Positions 45,564 to 60,865 are shown, numbered from the stretch's first letter. The stretch is DNA of 64,000 nt from Macrobrachium rosenbergii (GCF_040412425.1 NC_089756.1:3207498-3271497), one strand, 5' to 3'. The notes: a model not told the origin generated them from the letters alone. Numbers and translations: made by a program.

Positions 45564-46573
45564 TTACCTACATCCATTTCCTTCTCTCCAGTTTTTACAT
45601 ATTTTTGGATGTAGATCGCTGCATTTCTCCTCATAGCCATCTAGATATGCACATTTGCCATAGATCTCATAATTGTGACATATCTTGGGATGCTTGTAAT
45701 AACATCTTTCACCAAACCTGCAATTCCCTCTTTTCAAAAGGGTGCATACTGTGTCTTTCTTTTTTTTTTTCTTGCTCTTTCCCATCAGTATGAAGATCCA
45801 GTTACAACCTCTTTGGGATTTTATTTTGATTTATCATGTCATAATCTATTTCTTCATATTTATGTTGCTGTATTGCCTCATATGTAGAATCTATGAGTTT
45901 CTCTGCATCCATACTCTTATCCTGTTCTTTGTTTTCATTATTCTTTTCTATCTCTTCAGTCTTATTTTCTTCTTTTCTATTTTCCTCTTCTTCCTCTTTT
46001 TCATCTTCTTCATCCTCCACAATCTGTACATTAAGTCTTGATTTAATAACCTCGTGTATCCATACTAGACATGTTGAGCAAAATATTCTTGTCCTTATTT
46101 TTATTTTGCTGTACTTCTGCACATGAAGGATGAGTAGGTACATGGCAAGCATAGCATTTCCTAATCAGGTTTTGTGGATTTACAATGCTATACCACACAC
46201 TACATAGTTTACATGCTTTAGGCATCCGTTTGCCTATTGCATCAATCAATATATTCACTAATTTCACCATACTAATTTTCTTTGATGGAATGTGTTGATT
46301 TTTGTAGATTTTCTTTATAAGTCTTTTGATAACTTGAACTTTCATTGATATCCCTTCAATTATTTTCATTATATTTTCTACAGATTTGCTACAGTTTGAA
46401 GGATCATATCCTTTCAATATGTCTGTGAATGCTTTCTCATCTTTTTGGTCGGAGTTGTTGTTTATCTCCATAAAAAGCAAGCCAAGTTCCTTGCCTGCCA
46501 AGTCATCATACTGTATATCACTTAGGCACGCAAGATTCCTCCAGCATTTGCCACTATTGGTAGACGCCTCCAT
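45564..46573 (-). pseudogene. LINE copy 4: N-terminal PHD-like finger, acidic linker and CCCH fingers
   Basis: From the ATG at 46,573, a ~120-residue helical, Lys-rich N-terminus leads to C121-x2-C124, C140-x2-C143 and H148-x2-C151. A CSTC pair follows after a frameshift, giving a PHD-like cross-brace pattern. The frame 45,802-46,152 has an acidic Glu/Asp run. The frame 45,564-45,785 carries CTLLKRGNCRFGERCYYKH (CX7CX5CX3H), CHNYEIYGKC (CX8CX8CX3H) and the start of a third finger, CKNWREGNGC. CCCH fingers usually bind RNA or DNA; here they may recognise the element RNA or target. That role is inference. Confidence 0.82.
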
Positions 46574-46771
46574 GATGTTCAGTTTTTAATAATTCACTCG
46601 AAAAAACAACTTATTTGACGCTTTATCGCACTATTCTGATATTAATCTAATCACCGACAGTTCACGAACACTTCTAGCTATATTTCATTCGCTAATTGTA
46701 TGTTAGACCCGTAATATTGGGTAGATTATTCAGACCAAGAACGAATACGTCTCACCGAGAGAATGTCACAT

Positions 46772-46774
<3 letters not shown>

Positions 46775-46837
<63 letters not shown>

Positions 46838-46885
46838 AATAACTGTGATTGAAGAAACACCGTAACTAATTATAGAAGGCATTTT

Positions 46886-46959
<74 letters not shown>

Positions 46960-47044
46960 CCAGAGAGCAATGACTTTGATTGAAGAAACACCGTAACTAA
47001 TTATAGAAGGCAGTTTTGGGGGAGAGAGAGAGAGAGAGAGAGAG
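46775..47044 (+). repeat. GA/core composite satellite, array 5 (2 cores)
   Basis: Two cores near 46,838 and 46,969 with the variant AACTAATTATAGAAGG, between (GA)n runs of about 65, 60 and 22 bp. Confidence 0.92.
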
Positions 47045-49859
<2,815 letters not shown>

Positions 49860-49911
49860 ACCTTACCTTACCTTACAGACCTTACAATTCTTTCGGGTTG
49901 CCCCAGGTCCC

Positions 49912-51966
49912 TCAGTGTGAGGCGCCTTTGATGTCTACCAGAGAGTTGCTAACGCATCTTCCTGTATACTTTGCATCTTCCAGTCTTGGATGGTCTGGGA
50001 TGCATCTTAGATATTTGTCGAGCTTATTCTTAAACACATCTACGCTCACTCCTGTTATGTTCCTCAGATGAGCTGGTAGCGCATTGAATAGACGCTGCAT
50101 TATCGATGCTGGTGCGTGGTGGATTAATGTCCTGTGTGCTTTCCTTAATTTTCCTGGTATAGTTTTTGGCACTATTAATCTACCTCTGCTTGCTCTTTTT
50201 GATAATTTTAGTTCCATGATGTTTTCGGTAATTCCTTCTATCTGTTTCCATGCTTGAATTACCATGTAGCGTTCTCTTCTCCTTTCAAGACTATATAAAT
50301 TTAAGAATTGTAGTCTTTCCCAGTAGTCAAGGTCCTTAACTTCTTCTATTCCAGCTGTAAATGACCTTTGTACACTCTCTATTTGTGCAATATCCTTTTG
50401 GTAGTGTGGGTACCATATTATATTGCAATATTCAAGTGGACTACGTACGTACGTTTTATAAAGCATAATCATGTGTTCAGCTTTTCTTGTTTTGAAGTGC
50501 TGGAACAACATTCCCATTTTTGCTTTGCATTTTGCCAATAGAATTGCTATTTGATCATTGCATAACATATTCTATTCAACATCACACCAAGGTCTTTAAC
50601 TGCTTCCTTGTTTGTGATTGTCTCATTATTAGGTCCTTTATATGCATATAGCATTCCTACTTTATCACCATAGTTCATTGATTCAAATTTATCAGAGTTA
50701 AATACCATCCTATTTATCTCTGCCCATTTATATATTTTGTTTAGGTCTCTTTGTAGCGAGTTCCTATCTTCATCACAAGCAATTTCTCTACTTATTCTTG
50801 TGTCATCTGCGAAACTTCTTACTACTGAGTCCTTAACATTACTGTCTATGTCTGCAATCATAATCACAAACAGCAATGCAGCTAACACCGTACCCTGTGG
50901 TACACCGGATATTACCGTAGCTTCATCCGATTTCTCATCGTTTGCAATCACTATCTGTTTTCTATTTTGCAAAAATTCTTTTATCCATCTTCCTACTTTG
51001 TCAACAATATTATGTTTTCTAATTTTTTTTCGCTAATATATTATGATCTACCTTGTCAAAATCTTTTGCAAAGTCTAGGTAAACCACATCTGTATCTTTT
51101 TCATTTATCATATTTTTATATATGCTTTCATGGTGGACTAACAGTTGGGTTTGTGTACTTTTTCCATACACAAAACCATGTTGTCCTATATTGAACAATC
51201 TATTTTTCATTAAATGTTTCATTATATTTTTTTCATTACCCTTTCATATACTTTCATAATATGAGATGTCAGACTCACAGGCCTATAATTACTTGCCTCT
51301 AGTCTTGAACCACTTTTGAAAGTAGGAGTAATATATGCTAATTTATGCTCATCATAAATCTTGCCTGTATCTATACTTTGTCTTAATAATATTGCTAGCG
51401 GCTTTGCGATTGAATGAACCACTTTCTTTAACAATATGGCAGGTACTCCATCTGGTCCTGCTGCTGATCCATTTTTAATTTCATTAATAGCCTGCACAAT
51501 ATCGGCTTCTGTAATATCTATATCTGATAAGTATTCAGTATTTTCATCTCTTATTTCTGTATCATTATCTTCATTGTCAATTCTAGGTGTAAATTCACTC
51601 TTATATCTTTCTGCTAATATGTTACATATTTCCTTTTTTTCATTCGTTAATCGCCCTTCAATTCTTAGAGGGCCTATTTCTATTTCTTTTATTTTATTCA
51701 TCTTTTTGCATATGAATAAAAAATTTTAGGTTTTGCTTGATATTTTGTAGTGTCATTTCTTCTAGGTTCCATTTTTCATTTTCTTTTGATTGTATAATCT
51801 TTTGTTCTGCATTTTCTATCTTACTTTTTAGTTCCATCACTTTCCATGCATTCTTTTCTTTTGCAAGAGCTTTTTTCCACTTTCTAATTTTCTGGAACAA
51901 GATCCTTCTGTCTCTTGGAATTCGTGACTGATGCTTACTTTTTTCTTCTTCCATATATTTTTCCAC
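49912..51966 (-). pseudogene. LINE copy 6: reverse transcriptase
   Basis: The Lys-rich linker (51,694-51,966) is followed by RT frames 51,222-51,701 (NGSAAGPDGVPAILLKKVV), 51,019-51,222 (VVYLDFAKDFDKVDHNIL, with Ala to Asp at one motif A position), 50,547-50,972 (ISGVPQGTVLAALLFVIMIA and RSFADDTRISREIA, motifs B and C intact) and 49,912-50,568 (thumb and C-terminus to KGASH). Three frame changes remain. This is the most complete RT among the six copies. Confidence 0.89.
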
Positions 51967-52084
51967 TATTTCCTCTAATATTTTATATAATATATCGGTA
52001 TTTACCTGTATATCATCACTTACAAATATGTTTTCCCATTCTTTGTTTAATTCTTCATTTATTTTTGACCAATTTATATTCTTA

Positions 52085-52757
52085 CTATAGAAATTGTATT
52101 TTCCATATCCTTCCCATTTTTTCGTCTCTTTGCTTTTCTTTGTTTTCGTATGATCTGGAACGGACTGTTAGTTCTATGACATTATGGTCCGAAATACTCG
52201 TGTTATATACTATTATTTCTTTAACATAGTTCACCTCATTCACAAATACTAGGTCTAAAATATTATCCTTTCTTGTTGGTAGGTGATTTATTTGCTGAAT
52301 GTTATGTTCTAGTAGCATATCTAATAGCTTTTCAAATTGCCTCTTATCTTCTGCACTACTATTGCTCTCTTTTTATATGTATAAATACAACCACAGTCTC
52401 CTATTCGTTCTTTCCATTCTACAAAAGGAAAGTTAAAGTCTCCGGTTAGGAGTAGAGTCCAGTCCTTGTGATTTCTACATATTTCATCCAATTTTTCAAT
52501 TATTATGTCAAACTCTTTAGTATTAGGGGTCTATATATTACAATGTTCACTAATTTTTCAGATTCAAATTCTACCGCTATTAATTCACATTCTGTGTTAC
52601 TATATTTCTCACAGATTTTTCCTTGATTGGCATCTCTCCCATATATCGCGGTTCCCCCTTGATTTCTTTGTTTTCTATCTGATCTATAAGTTTGGAAACC
52701 CTTTATCTGGTCATCATTACCAGTCTCTTGGGAATACCAGGTTTCACTTATATTCAA
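52085..52757 (-). pseudogene. LINE copy 6: APE endonuclease
   Basis: The frame 52,503-52,757 has MNISETWYSQETGNDD, including the catalytic Glu in the SETW form standard for CR1/L2 endonucleases, and VNIVIYRP. The frame 52,085-52,318 has NHLPTRKDNILDLVFVNE and TSISDHNVIELTVRS. The GDFN segment between them is out of frame. It would nick the target strand for target-primed reverse transcription. Confidence 0.84.
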
Positions 52758-52960
52758 TATTTCTATTTTTTCATTTTGGGTTAGTTCTTCTAAGAACTCT
52801 ATCTTTCTTTTGAGTTACTCGAAACTAGACCCTGCGAGTTCATCACTATGATGGTTTGCATATTATCTCCATTATCTAATATGGGTAATAATAAGGATTT
52901 TCCATGTCTCTTTCCTGTTCTGATATGTTGATCTTTTTTTCATTTCCAGAAATTCGTACA

Positions 52961-54098
52961 TTAAAAATCCAACTTTTCCATTATATTTGTTCTTCCAGCT
53001 TCATATTTATTCACTTTGTGCATAAACCTGCACTTATCTCCATATCTGCACCATCCCCTTGCATCATCATAGATACATTGCTTGTTCCTTGTGTTATATC
53101 TAGGTGCTGATGGCTCATATCGTGGTGCTGACTTTTCACAATGTGTTGTTGGCTTGCTTTTTGCCTTCATCACATGATCTTTGTTCTTTTCTTTATTTGT
53201 TTCATTTTTACCTTGGTTTTTTATATATGTATTTGATTTTGATTTTGGTCTTTCATGGCTACAGGATGCATGTACCTACATTTCTTATTAAACCTACATC
53301 CATTTCCTTCTTTCCAGTTTCTACATATTTTTGGATGTAGATCTCTGCATTCCTCTTCATAGCCATCTAGATATGCACATTTGCCATAGATCTCATAATT
53401 GTGACATATCTTGGGATGTTTGTAATAACATCTTTCACCAAACCTGCAATTCCCTCTTTTCAAAAAGGGTGCATACTGTGTCTTTCTTTTCTTTTTTTTT
53501 TCTTGTTCATTCCCCTCAGTATGGAGATCCGGGTACAACCTCTTTGGGATTTTATTTTGATTTATCAGGTCATAATTTATTTCTTCATATGTATGTTGCT
53601 GTATTGCCTCATATGTAGAATCTATGAGTTTCTCTGCATCCATACTATTATCCTGTTCTTTGTTTTCATTAATCTTTTCTCTCTCTTCAGTCTTATTTTC
53701 TTCTTTTCTATTTTCTTCTTCTTCCTCTTCTTCATCTTCTTCATCTTCTTCATCCTCCACAATCTGTACATTAAGTCTTGATTTAATGACCTTGTCTATC
53801 CATACTAGACATGTTGAGCAAAATATTTTTGTGTCCTTATTTCTATTTTGCTTAACTTCAGCGCATGAAGGGTGTGTGTCGATGCAGGGCAAGCATAGCA
53901 TTTCCTAATCAGGTTTTGTGGATTTACAATGCTATACCACACTCTACATAGTTTACATGCTTTAGGCATCCGTTTGCCTATTGCATCAATCAATATATTC
54001 AGCAAACCAAGTTCCCTTCCTGCCAATTCATCATATTGAATGTCTCCAATGCAAGCTAGGTTTCTCCACCTTTTGCCACTGTTGGCTGATTCCTCCAT
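52961..54098 (-). pseudogene. LINE copy 6: PHD-like finger, acidic linker and four CCCH fingers
   Basis: The ATG at 54,098 starts MEESANSGKRWRNLACIGDI. The segment after LAGRELGL jumps straight to NILIDAIGKRMPKACKLC, about 75 residues shorter than copy 4. The frame 53,221-53,901 continues through CSTCLVWID, an EDEEDEEDEEEEEEE run, and fingers NCRFGERCYYKH, CHNYEIYGKC..CRDLH and CRNWKEGNGCRFNKKCRYMH. The frame 52,961-53,173 holds the fourth, CIYDDARGWCRYGDKCRFMH. All CCCH ligands are present except the first Cys of finger 1. Confidence 0.83.
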
Positions 54099-54296
54099 GA
54101 TTTTCAGCTTTTACTAATTCACTCAGTAAACAACTTATTAGACGGTTTATCATTCTAATCTGATGTTAAGCTAATCACCGATAGTTCACGAACACTTTTA
54201 GCTATATTTCATTCATCTAATTGTATGTAAGATTCATATCGGGTAGATTATCCAGACCATGAACGATTACGTCTCACCGAGAGAATGTCACATCAC

Positions 54297-54408
54297 AGAG
54301 AGAGAGAGACAGACAGACAGACAGACCCATAGAAAGCCTGAGAGCAATGACTGATTGAAGAAACACCGTAACTAACAATAGAAGGTAGTTTAGAGAGAGA
54401 GAGAGAGC

Positions 54409-54473
<65 letters not shown>

Positions 54474-54537
54474 CCACAGAAAGCCTGAGAGCAATGACTG
54501 ATTGAAGAAACACCGTAACTAACAATAGAAGGTAGTT

Positions 54538-54618
<81 letters not shown>

Positions 54619-54682
54619 CCATAGAAAGCCTGAGAGCAATGACTGATTGAAGAAACACCGTAACTAACAATAGAAGGTAGTT

Positions 54683-54752
<70 letters not shown>

Positions 54753-54836
54753 CAGACAGACAGACAGACCCATAGAAAGCCTGAGAGCAATGACTTTGAT
54801 TGAAGAAGCACCGTAACTAACAACAGAAGGCAAGTT
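54297..54836 (+). repeat. GA/core composite satellite, array 7 (4 cores, GACA subtype)
   Basis: Units as in array 6, with cores near 54,344, 54,490, 54,641 and 54,788. The last, more diverged core (ACAGAAGGCAAGTTA) ends the satellite domain at about 54,836. Confidence 0.92.
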
Positions 54837-55555
54837 ATCAAAGCCAAAACGTCATAACTTTACTGGAAGTCATTTAATTACATGAAAACAAATTGATTAT
54901 GTGCTGTACCTAGATGATCATTCATAAGTAGAAATCGTTCAGTATAAACATAAACATGATAATTTATATGTATAAATTATATAAACTTAGGAATTTATAC
55001 TATAAAATCCTCCCAAGGAAAAAATAAAGCCCTTGGAATACATGTCGCCAAGTTCTCTCATTCCCAGAACCCACTCTGACCAAGTCGAAAATTGCAAGCA
55101 AAGTATTTACGCTTGTAGATGCTTTTGTGCATGTGTGCTTGCGTGTATGCGTGCGTGTCTGCGTGCTTCCGTGCATGCTTATGACACGTCCACTTAGGAC
55201 AGGAATCCGTCGTATATCGGAGTACTTACTTATCGTCGTGCTCTTTTCAGCAGCAAAAATATCTTACCAGGTGGCGAGTATTGTTCCTCATTGTGCCGTC
55301 TTGTTTTATTTTTTTTAAGTATTTTTCTCCCTTCGTAGTTTTTTATCATGTTTCTCATTTGGCAGTCGGTCTTCTTGTATTTTCGTCTTGTTTCTCGTTT
55401 TGTAATGTTGTCATTTAAAAACCTTGCTTTTGTATTTGCAGTAATGTTTCTCATTTTTTTTGTTAAATTTAGGTTGGTTTTTAAGGAAACACGTTGCTTC
55501 ACGGATGTTTAATTTGCAACGTGTATAATAGATACCACACGAATACCTTCCCAAG

Positions 55556-55595
<40 letters not shown>

Positions 55596-55887
55596 TGGGG
55601 AATGTGAATAGATCTAGAATAGATTAAAGAACTAAGAATATAAAGAAGAGAAACAACTTCTGAGAATCACAGTTGTTGTCTCTCTTCGCCGTTTTGTACC
55701 GAACAACGACGCATCATGTTACGTCAGCGGAACATCACCCCTCCCTTTCCCCACCCCCTTCCACTCCCTCCCTCTCACACCTACACCCACCCAACCCCAC
55801 CCTAACCCCCTATCCCCTCAAAAAATTGAAAATAATAAAAGAGGGAGAGACACATACCTGTATTTCAGGCATGAAATAAGTCGCGTA
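54837..55887. other. Unique sequence, no gene recognised
   Basis: AT-rich sequence with a GT-rich patch at 55,120-55,180 and a (GA)n tract at 55,561-55,593. There is a CT/CCCA-rich stretch at 55,738-55,820. No ORF with recognisable content on either strand. Confidence 0.6.
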
Positions 55888-55967
55888 AGTGAATAAGTTA
55901 ACAATACCTACTCCCCGAGACCTCTACAAAAAGAACAGCAAAGAAAATACAGAAAAAACGGCAGTAA

Positions 55968-56117
55968 AACAAACAGCATCCACAGCAGCAGCACCAGCAC
56001 CCACCGCAGCATTAACAACAGTAATAGCAGCACCGACAGCAATAGCAGCAGTAACAGCAGCGCCCACAGCAGCAGCAATAGCAGCAACAATAATAGCAGC
56101 ATCACCATTGCGTTGGA
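55968..56117 (+). repeat. (AGC)-rich block 1 of element E5
   Basis: An imperfect AGC/ACA-rich stretch encoding Ala-rich sequence (TAAAPAPTAALTTVIAAPTA). Similar blocks follow both LTR-like copies, so this is probably the decayed gag start of a preceding E5 unit. Confidence 0.65.
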
Positions 56118-57661
56118 TGGGACCTCTTTTCCTCGCAACCTCACCCGTTTTTACATCTATAACGTAATTGAGAAAGAGATAAAATTTAATTCCAATTATT
56201 AATTACTAGAACTGTGGGTTTCCAGTCGCCCTTTCATAAACTCTCTCCTTCATTCCCCAAAATGGTTAAGCCTAACCCCTCTCTCTGTTCAAAGTGATTG
56301 CCTTTTAGGCCTGATTCCAGATACCTTCCCGGCGTCAAGCAAGGCAAAGGAGCCAAAAAGAGAAAGTTGGCCCCCCCACCTCATCCTGGACCCTCCATGA
56401 GGGATAACTGATGCCATGTGGTCGTCATTATAGAAAACGTGATGAAGATTGACATTTGTGCCACCTACTTAGACGCCACAGACTAATCCCTGAAGGTTAT
56501 TTATAGACGATGCAACAGAAATTGAGAGAGAGAACACGCCGAACATCACTCGAGGACAGATGTCCTCACCTTGGCTGTCCTTTAGAATCTTCCATGTGTC
56601 TGACCCTGGGGGTCGAACCAGTATACTTTTGTAGTGGCATTTTAATTCGTCATCTTGACGAAGGTAATGTGCCGGAATAAGGTTCTCTTAGTCAGCCACG
56701 ATCCGTTATTTCTCTGCCTGATTTTTTTTCTTTTATTTCTCCCATTGTGCGATCACCTTCAGTAACTTGTGTTGGGGCATTCAGTGTTAACGTAATTATG
56801 CATTAGTGTTGAACTGAGTTATTTGTCACCGTCTGTGCATTCCTCAGTTTGAGCATCTTATTATTATTGCAAGTAACCGTCTTGCATATATTTGCAGATA
56901 GGCCTCGACTGTGGAACCTCTCGGCTGATCCATGTGCGGTTCCCCTTCCCACTGCGATGTTCCCTGTTACGAAGACATCGTCTGCATAGAATATTTATTC
57001 TGTGTAGGATTCATTATTTTAGCAGGCCCTTGTTATTACCCGTTCAGCAATTCGTCATTCTTCTGGTCCGTGTTTGTAAAGTCACCAAATCGGCGCCAGG
57101 ATAGTGTTTCGGTTTTAACTTTTGACCATTAATTAAGTCTCCGCTGAGCTTGTTTTCTTTGGTGACTTCCCGTTTTCTTCAAGCTCAATTAGTCACGCCT
57201 AAAACGTGCCAGGTCACGCATTTTAATCATTTTTACTTTATGGTATTTATACGAATGTCACACATTGTGTATCACATGTTTCTTCATTCACAGGCATCAA
57301 GACTGTATCTATGTTGTAGCTCTGTATGTTTTGTATTGTAATTTGTACTCGTTCACTGCATATTATTGTTTATTGTTTCGACCTCAGGTCACAGTCAATT
57401 CCATTGTCTCTCACGGCCCGGCGTCAGTCTATAAGCTGCCTGGATCTGTAATAAAGTAGCAGTAACTTTTACCTGCTCGTTTCTTTGACACCTTACATGT
57501 TTGTTATGTAAATATAATTAGTTAAGAGAACCCTTGAGTTTACGTAACGTTCCCTCACATGAAGAAGGCCCTAAGCCATAGATTTCCCTTGTTTGGCCAC
57601 GAAGTATCCTATTATTGAGTCAGATATGTAATAAATAAAAGGAACTCCCTGCATTCATCTG
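56118..57661 (+). repeat. E5 LTR-like block, copy 1 (~1,544 bp)
   Basis: Starts TGGGACCTCTTTTCCTCGC and ends after AATAAATAAAAGGAACTCCC, with a polyadenylation signal near 57,630. It aligns with 60,866-62,030 over its length except for indels. The ORFs inside it (for example near 56,900-57,460) are not conserved with the other copy and look non-coding. Confidence 0.75.
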
Positions 57662-58183
57662 TTGCCGCCCAGAATCAAGTACAGTAAGTATCCCCAGACA
57701 TTCGTAGCATCACCTAAACAGCAGCAGCAGCAACAACAACAGTAATAGCAGTACCAGCATCCACAGCAGCATTAACAGTGGCAATAGCAGCTCCAGCACC
57801 CACAGCAGCATTAACCACAGTAAAAGTAGCACCAGCAGCAATAGCAGCAACAGAAGCATCAATAGCAACAACAGCAGCAGCAATGATAGCAGCACCAGCA
57901 GTAATAGCAGCTACATCAGCAGCAAAAGCAGCACCAGCAGCAATAGCAGCAGTAGTAGAAGCACCAACACCCACAGCAGCAGCAATAGCTGCAGTATTAG
58001 CAGCACTAGCCATTATAAAAGTTTTTGAAATATCTCCCGACTGTTGGTGGAAAAGGTGGAGAAATATGCCCAAGGAATCAGGACAAACCTGGTCTGAGTG
58101 GATCTTCAAAAAGACCCAGGCCCTAAAACGATGGCTAGAATCTCTCAAAGCCACTAGTGTAGAGGAAGTCCTTGAACTTTTCT
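57662..58183 (+). pseudogene. E5 leader and gag (Ala-rich, then SCAN-like)
   Basis: 57,662-57,720 (GCCGCCCAGAATCAAG onwards) is the leader. The frame 57,778-58,185 begins with ~75 residues rich in Ala from an AGC-type repeat, then EISPDCWWKRWRNMPKESGQ and WSEWIFKKTQALKRWLESLK. This resembles the helical SCAN-like part of Gypsy gag proteins (K-x-G-Q-T ... F-x-R-W). After a TAG at 58,183 the same frame continues LEDFLFYDPPALATHLCDKV to about 58,390. Gag assembles the particle. This copy is interrupted. Confidence 0.68.
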
Positions 58184-58396
58184 AGCTCGAGGACTTCTTA
58201 TTTTATGACCCACCAGCTCTCGCTACTCATTTGTGTGATAAGGTGTCTAAGACGGTGGTTGAGTGCTGCCATCGGGCTGACATATGGATACGCATCATCC
58301 CCATCTTAGTTCCCATGGCCGGAAATTATATCCCTCCTTGCCTGCCTCGACCAACTCCCAGCAACCTCATAAGAATGGGCACCCCATAAGAAACCT

Positions 58397-58744
58397 GTGT
58401 GTGGGTATTGTAAGAGAACAGGACACCCCACTGAACAGTGCTGCTTGAAGGCTGAGAATGAGTCAGAAAACCATTCTAAGTCCTCAAATGGGACAACAGC
58501 CCGAGCCACACCTGGGTCATGGATGAAGAGTATTTGGCCTGCTCCCTCCTATAGGACAGTGCCAGGTAAAGATTATAGCCGGTCTTATTGCCCCGCTTGC
58601 AAAGTCTATGGGCACTCTGCCCAATGGGGAAAATGCCCTAATAATAATAAATCACGTACGCCCGCCCTTGCCTTGGCAGTCACCAATACAACATCTTTAG
58701 GCCCACCAGCCCAGGGCCCATTTAGTGGCACTTCCCCAAGGTAG
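58397..58744 (+). pseudogene. E5 gag zinc knuckles
   Basis: Contains CGYCKRTGHPTEQC, a perfect CX2CX4HX4C knuckle, and CPACKVYGHSAQWGKC, a second one with one extra residue before the last Cys. This is followed by a Thr/Pro-rich end. It lies directly between the SCAN-like gag and the protease, in the expected order. Confidence 0.78.
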
Positions 58745-59040
58745 GTGCTCCACCAGCCAGGTCAAGGCATTCGATGATTCTGGTGCACAAATGTCCCTCA
58801 TCAGGTAAAACAAAGTTCCCGAGGAGCTATCATTAACAGACAGAAACTCGTCACGATTGAGGGTATCAATCACTTTAAGATGATACTCCCTACTGTCAAG
58901 GTGAGGATCACGAGACCTCATCGATCTGAAATCTGCGGCCTCACAGTCACCAGATACATTCCTGGAGGTTATGACCTTCTCCTGGGACAGGACTTCCAGT
59001 CCCCATCTAAGTTAGAGCAATCCAGGGGTCCAAATTCCCC
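58741..59040 (+). pseudogene. E5 aspartic protease remnant
   Basis: KAFDDSGAQMSLIR is encoded near 58,767-58,808, giving the retropepsin D-S-G-A active site. After stops and a frame change, 58,880-59,140 reads VKVRITRPHRSEICGLTVTR and GGYDLLLGQDFQSPSK, the family's D-x-LLG-x-D/N-F end motif. Not readable as one frame. Confidence 0.7.
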
Positions 59041-59812
59041 AAATCATTTATTAGGGACGAGTAAAACTCAAACGCCTGATTTCGTTCCACTACCTGTGCC
59101 ACCTGAGTGCAATGTGCAGTGGCCCCCTCCACCAAGGTAGATTCCTGATCCAATTCCAGTGCCCGGCCCTGCCCCAGAGCCAGTGCCAAGGCCCCAAATA
59201 GATCCCCCTCCAGGAGATCCTATGCTTGATTCACAATCTCTGCCAGTGTCACTTGGGTGCACTGAGCAGTGCCAAGCCCTGTCCATCCCGAACGACGGGC
59301 AAATCCCACATCAATTATTAGTCCTGCCCCTGCCTTAGTGCCAGCACCAGAGCATGCCCCTGATCTCCATTCCAGAGATCCCAGTCCAAGCCCCCTCTCT
59401 TCGCCCGGCTTGGCTCTGCTGCCAATGCCGGTAAGAGAGATGGATCCTTCTGACCATAGTGGAAGCTCACCAAAAGGTGCAGCCTCGCAACCCATGTCTG
59501 AGCTGGTCATTCTTACCTGCAAGCCTCTCACGCCCCCCACGACTGCTGTCTCAGTCCACTGCAGACAGCAGTGAATAAGGATTCTGCCATGTCTCAAATG
59601 GCCGATGAACTCAAGGAACTGCGATGGGTCATGGTAGAGCTTGCAAAGAAGACCCCGGTGTCAGCGGTCAAGGAAGCCGACACAGGTGGCACTCAAATAC
59701 CCTCCCCGGGCTCTGTTCCACCAATTCCCCGACCGAGACGAACCATCACAGTAAGAGAGGTCCATGGAGGAAATACCCCGGATGTGGATAATTCCAGGTA
59801 GCTTAAAGAGAG
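59041..59812 (+). pseudogene. E5 Pro-rich frames of unknown role
   Basis: Frames 59,269-59,574 (Pro/Ala/Ser-rich) and 59,571-59,801 (begins MNKDSAMSQMADELKELRWV, then a Pro/Arg stretch) lie where RT should be. The second may be the start of another gag or a coiled coil. I recognise neither. Confidence 0.4.
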
Positions 59813-60865
59813 GCCTGAGCTCTCCTGGTACCTGTGCCAAACTGGCACAGTGCCACCCCATTTCCCTACGAAGATTTTGGCACCTCTCTTCAGAAGAGGA
59901 TGTTAGGGTCCTTCACCTATTTATTTCCTCTATAACTCTATCCATTATCCTTTTCCCTTAACATTTCCCTTCCTTACTTTGGATTATTACTCACATTTAT
60001 TTTATGCATTACCAAGAACCCCATTTTACGTTAATCCCTTCTGCCCATGCAGGGTGCCATTGACAGATATGCCAGCTGTATAGGTCCTAAAACCCCCTTT
60101 CATGCCTACCGCAGCATGATGGATTTAAAATACGATATGCCATTGCCATTAGTTATTATTATATGAGTGCCAACTTGGCACAGTGCCATTATCGTAGATG
60201 ATGGCAAATGATCCTGCCGGAGGGGTCGCGCCCTCTGGCTACCTTTGCGGGCGTCTTGGGCTAAGAAATGATCCTAGCTGTCTTCCATAGGCTTTACAAT
60301 CATTGATTACTCTGAATCTGTCATCTATTCTCTTGGTGAATCTCTGTAATAAATCTCGAGTCTCAGACACACGACCCTGTGTTTATAGTGCCCTAATGGC
60401 ACTGAGCTGTTGCTCAAGTCTCGTGGAAACACCTAACCAAGGCCACGTTTACCTTATTGTAATGCCTCTTCAAGGCAGACTAACTGCATGTGTGCAAAAT
60501 TCGTAATTGATTATTATTAAGAGTACATGAAGTATCTCTAGAATTAACCTAGTATTGATTTATTGTTTAATTATACCATTACGTTGTGAAAAATATTCTG
60601 ATTAATGCTTCCTTAACAAAATGGGAGTTTAATGATAAAAATATGTCATTTCTAGCAGCAAATATTTATTCTGCATTAATGTAAATGTCACAGTGTTGTT
60701 TGCCTCTTGAAATTAATTGCTACACAGAAGGTTAAGTTAAATTATAAGGCAACAAAGGGAAATGAGAGGAAGTAAAGTAAAGTATTTAAGTGAGTTTGCT
60801 CGCTGGTAATCGTTCTCACTCGATCTAGGGTGTGAATGCTAACTTGGTTGGGGAGGTGCAACGGC
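59813..60865. other. E5 non-coding tail
   Basis: No gene recognised. The palindrome TGGCACAGTGCCA occurs at 59,842-59,854 and again at 60,176-60,188, each preceded by GCCAAACT or GCCAACT. Otherwise AT-rich towards the second LTR-like block. Confidence 0.5.

Larger units (their letters stand above)
42203..46774 (-). mobile_element. GA-satellite LINE, copy 4 (apparently full length, ~4.57 kb)
   Basis: The 5' end (sense TGTGATGTGACATTCTCTCG at 46,774) coincides with that of copy 6, and both are joined directly to (GA)n, so it is probably the true start. The 5' UTR is ~200 nt and the ORF region ~4.3 kb. The 3' UTR is only ~58 nt and ends in CTGTAAGGT-type repeats (42,203-42,250) against array 4. 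Short frameshifts break the frame several times. Confidence 0.9.
49860..54296 (-). mobile_element. GA-satellite LINE, copy 6 (both ends present, ~4.44 kb)
   Basis: The 5' end is identical in position to that of copy 4 and abuts (GA)n of array 7. The 3' tail at 49,860 abuts array 6. Compared with copy 4 it lacks about 230 nt within the N-terminal domain. It is the best preserved copy through the RT. Confidence 0.9.
56118..60865 (+). mobile_element. E5: Gypsy-like LTR element unit without pol
   Basis: One unit consists of LTR, leader, Ala-rich gag, zinc knuckles, protease and about 1.8 kb of Pro-rich or non-coding sequence, followed by the next LTR. There is no recognisable RT, RNase H or integrase, so pol has been deleted or replaced. 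Because leader and gag sequence follows the second LTR as well as the first, the arrangement is a tandem array, not a simple two-LTR element. Confidence 0.7.

Noticed and set aside
56892..57459. Short ORFs in the E5 LTR-like block
   Set aside because: They are partly missing from the second copy, and no family motif is visible.
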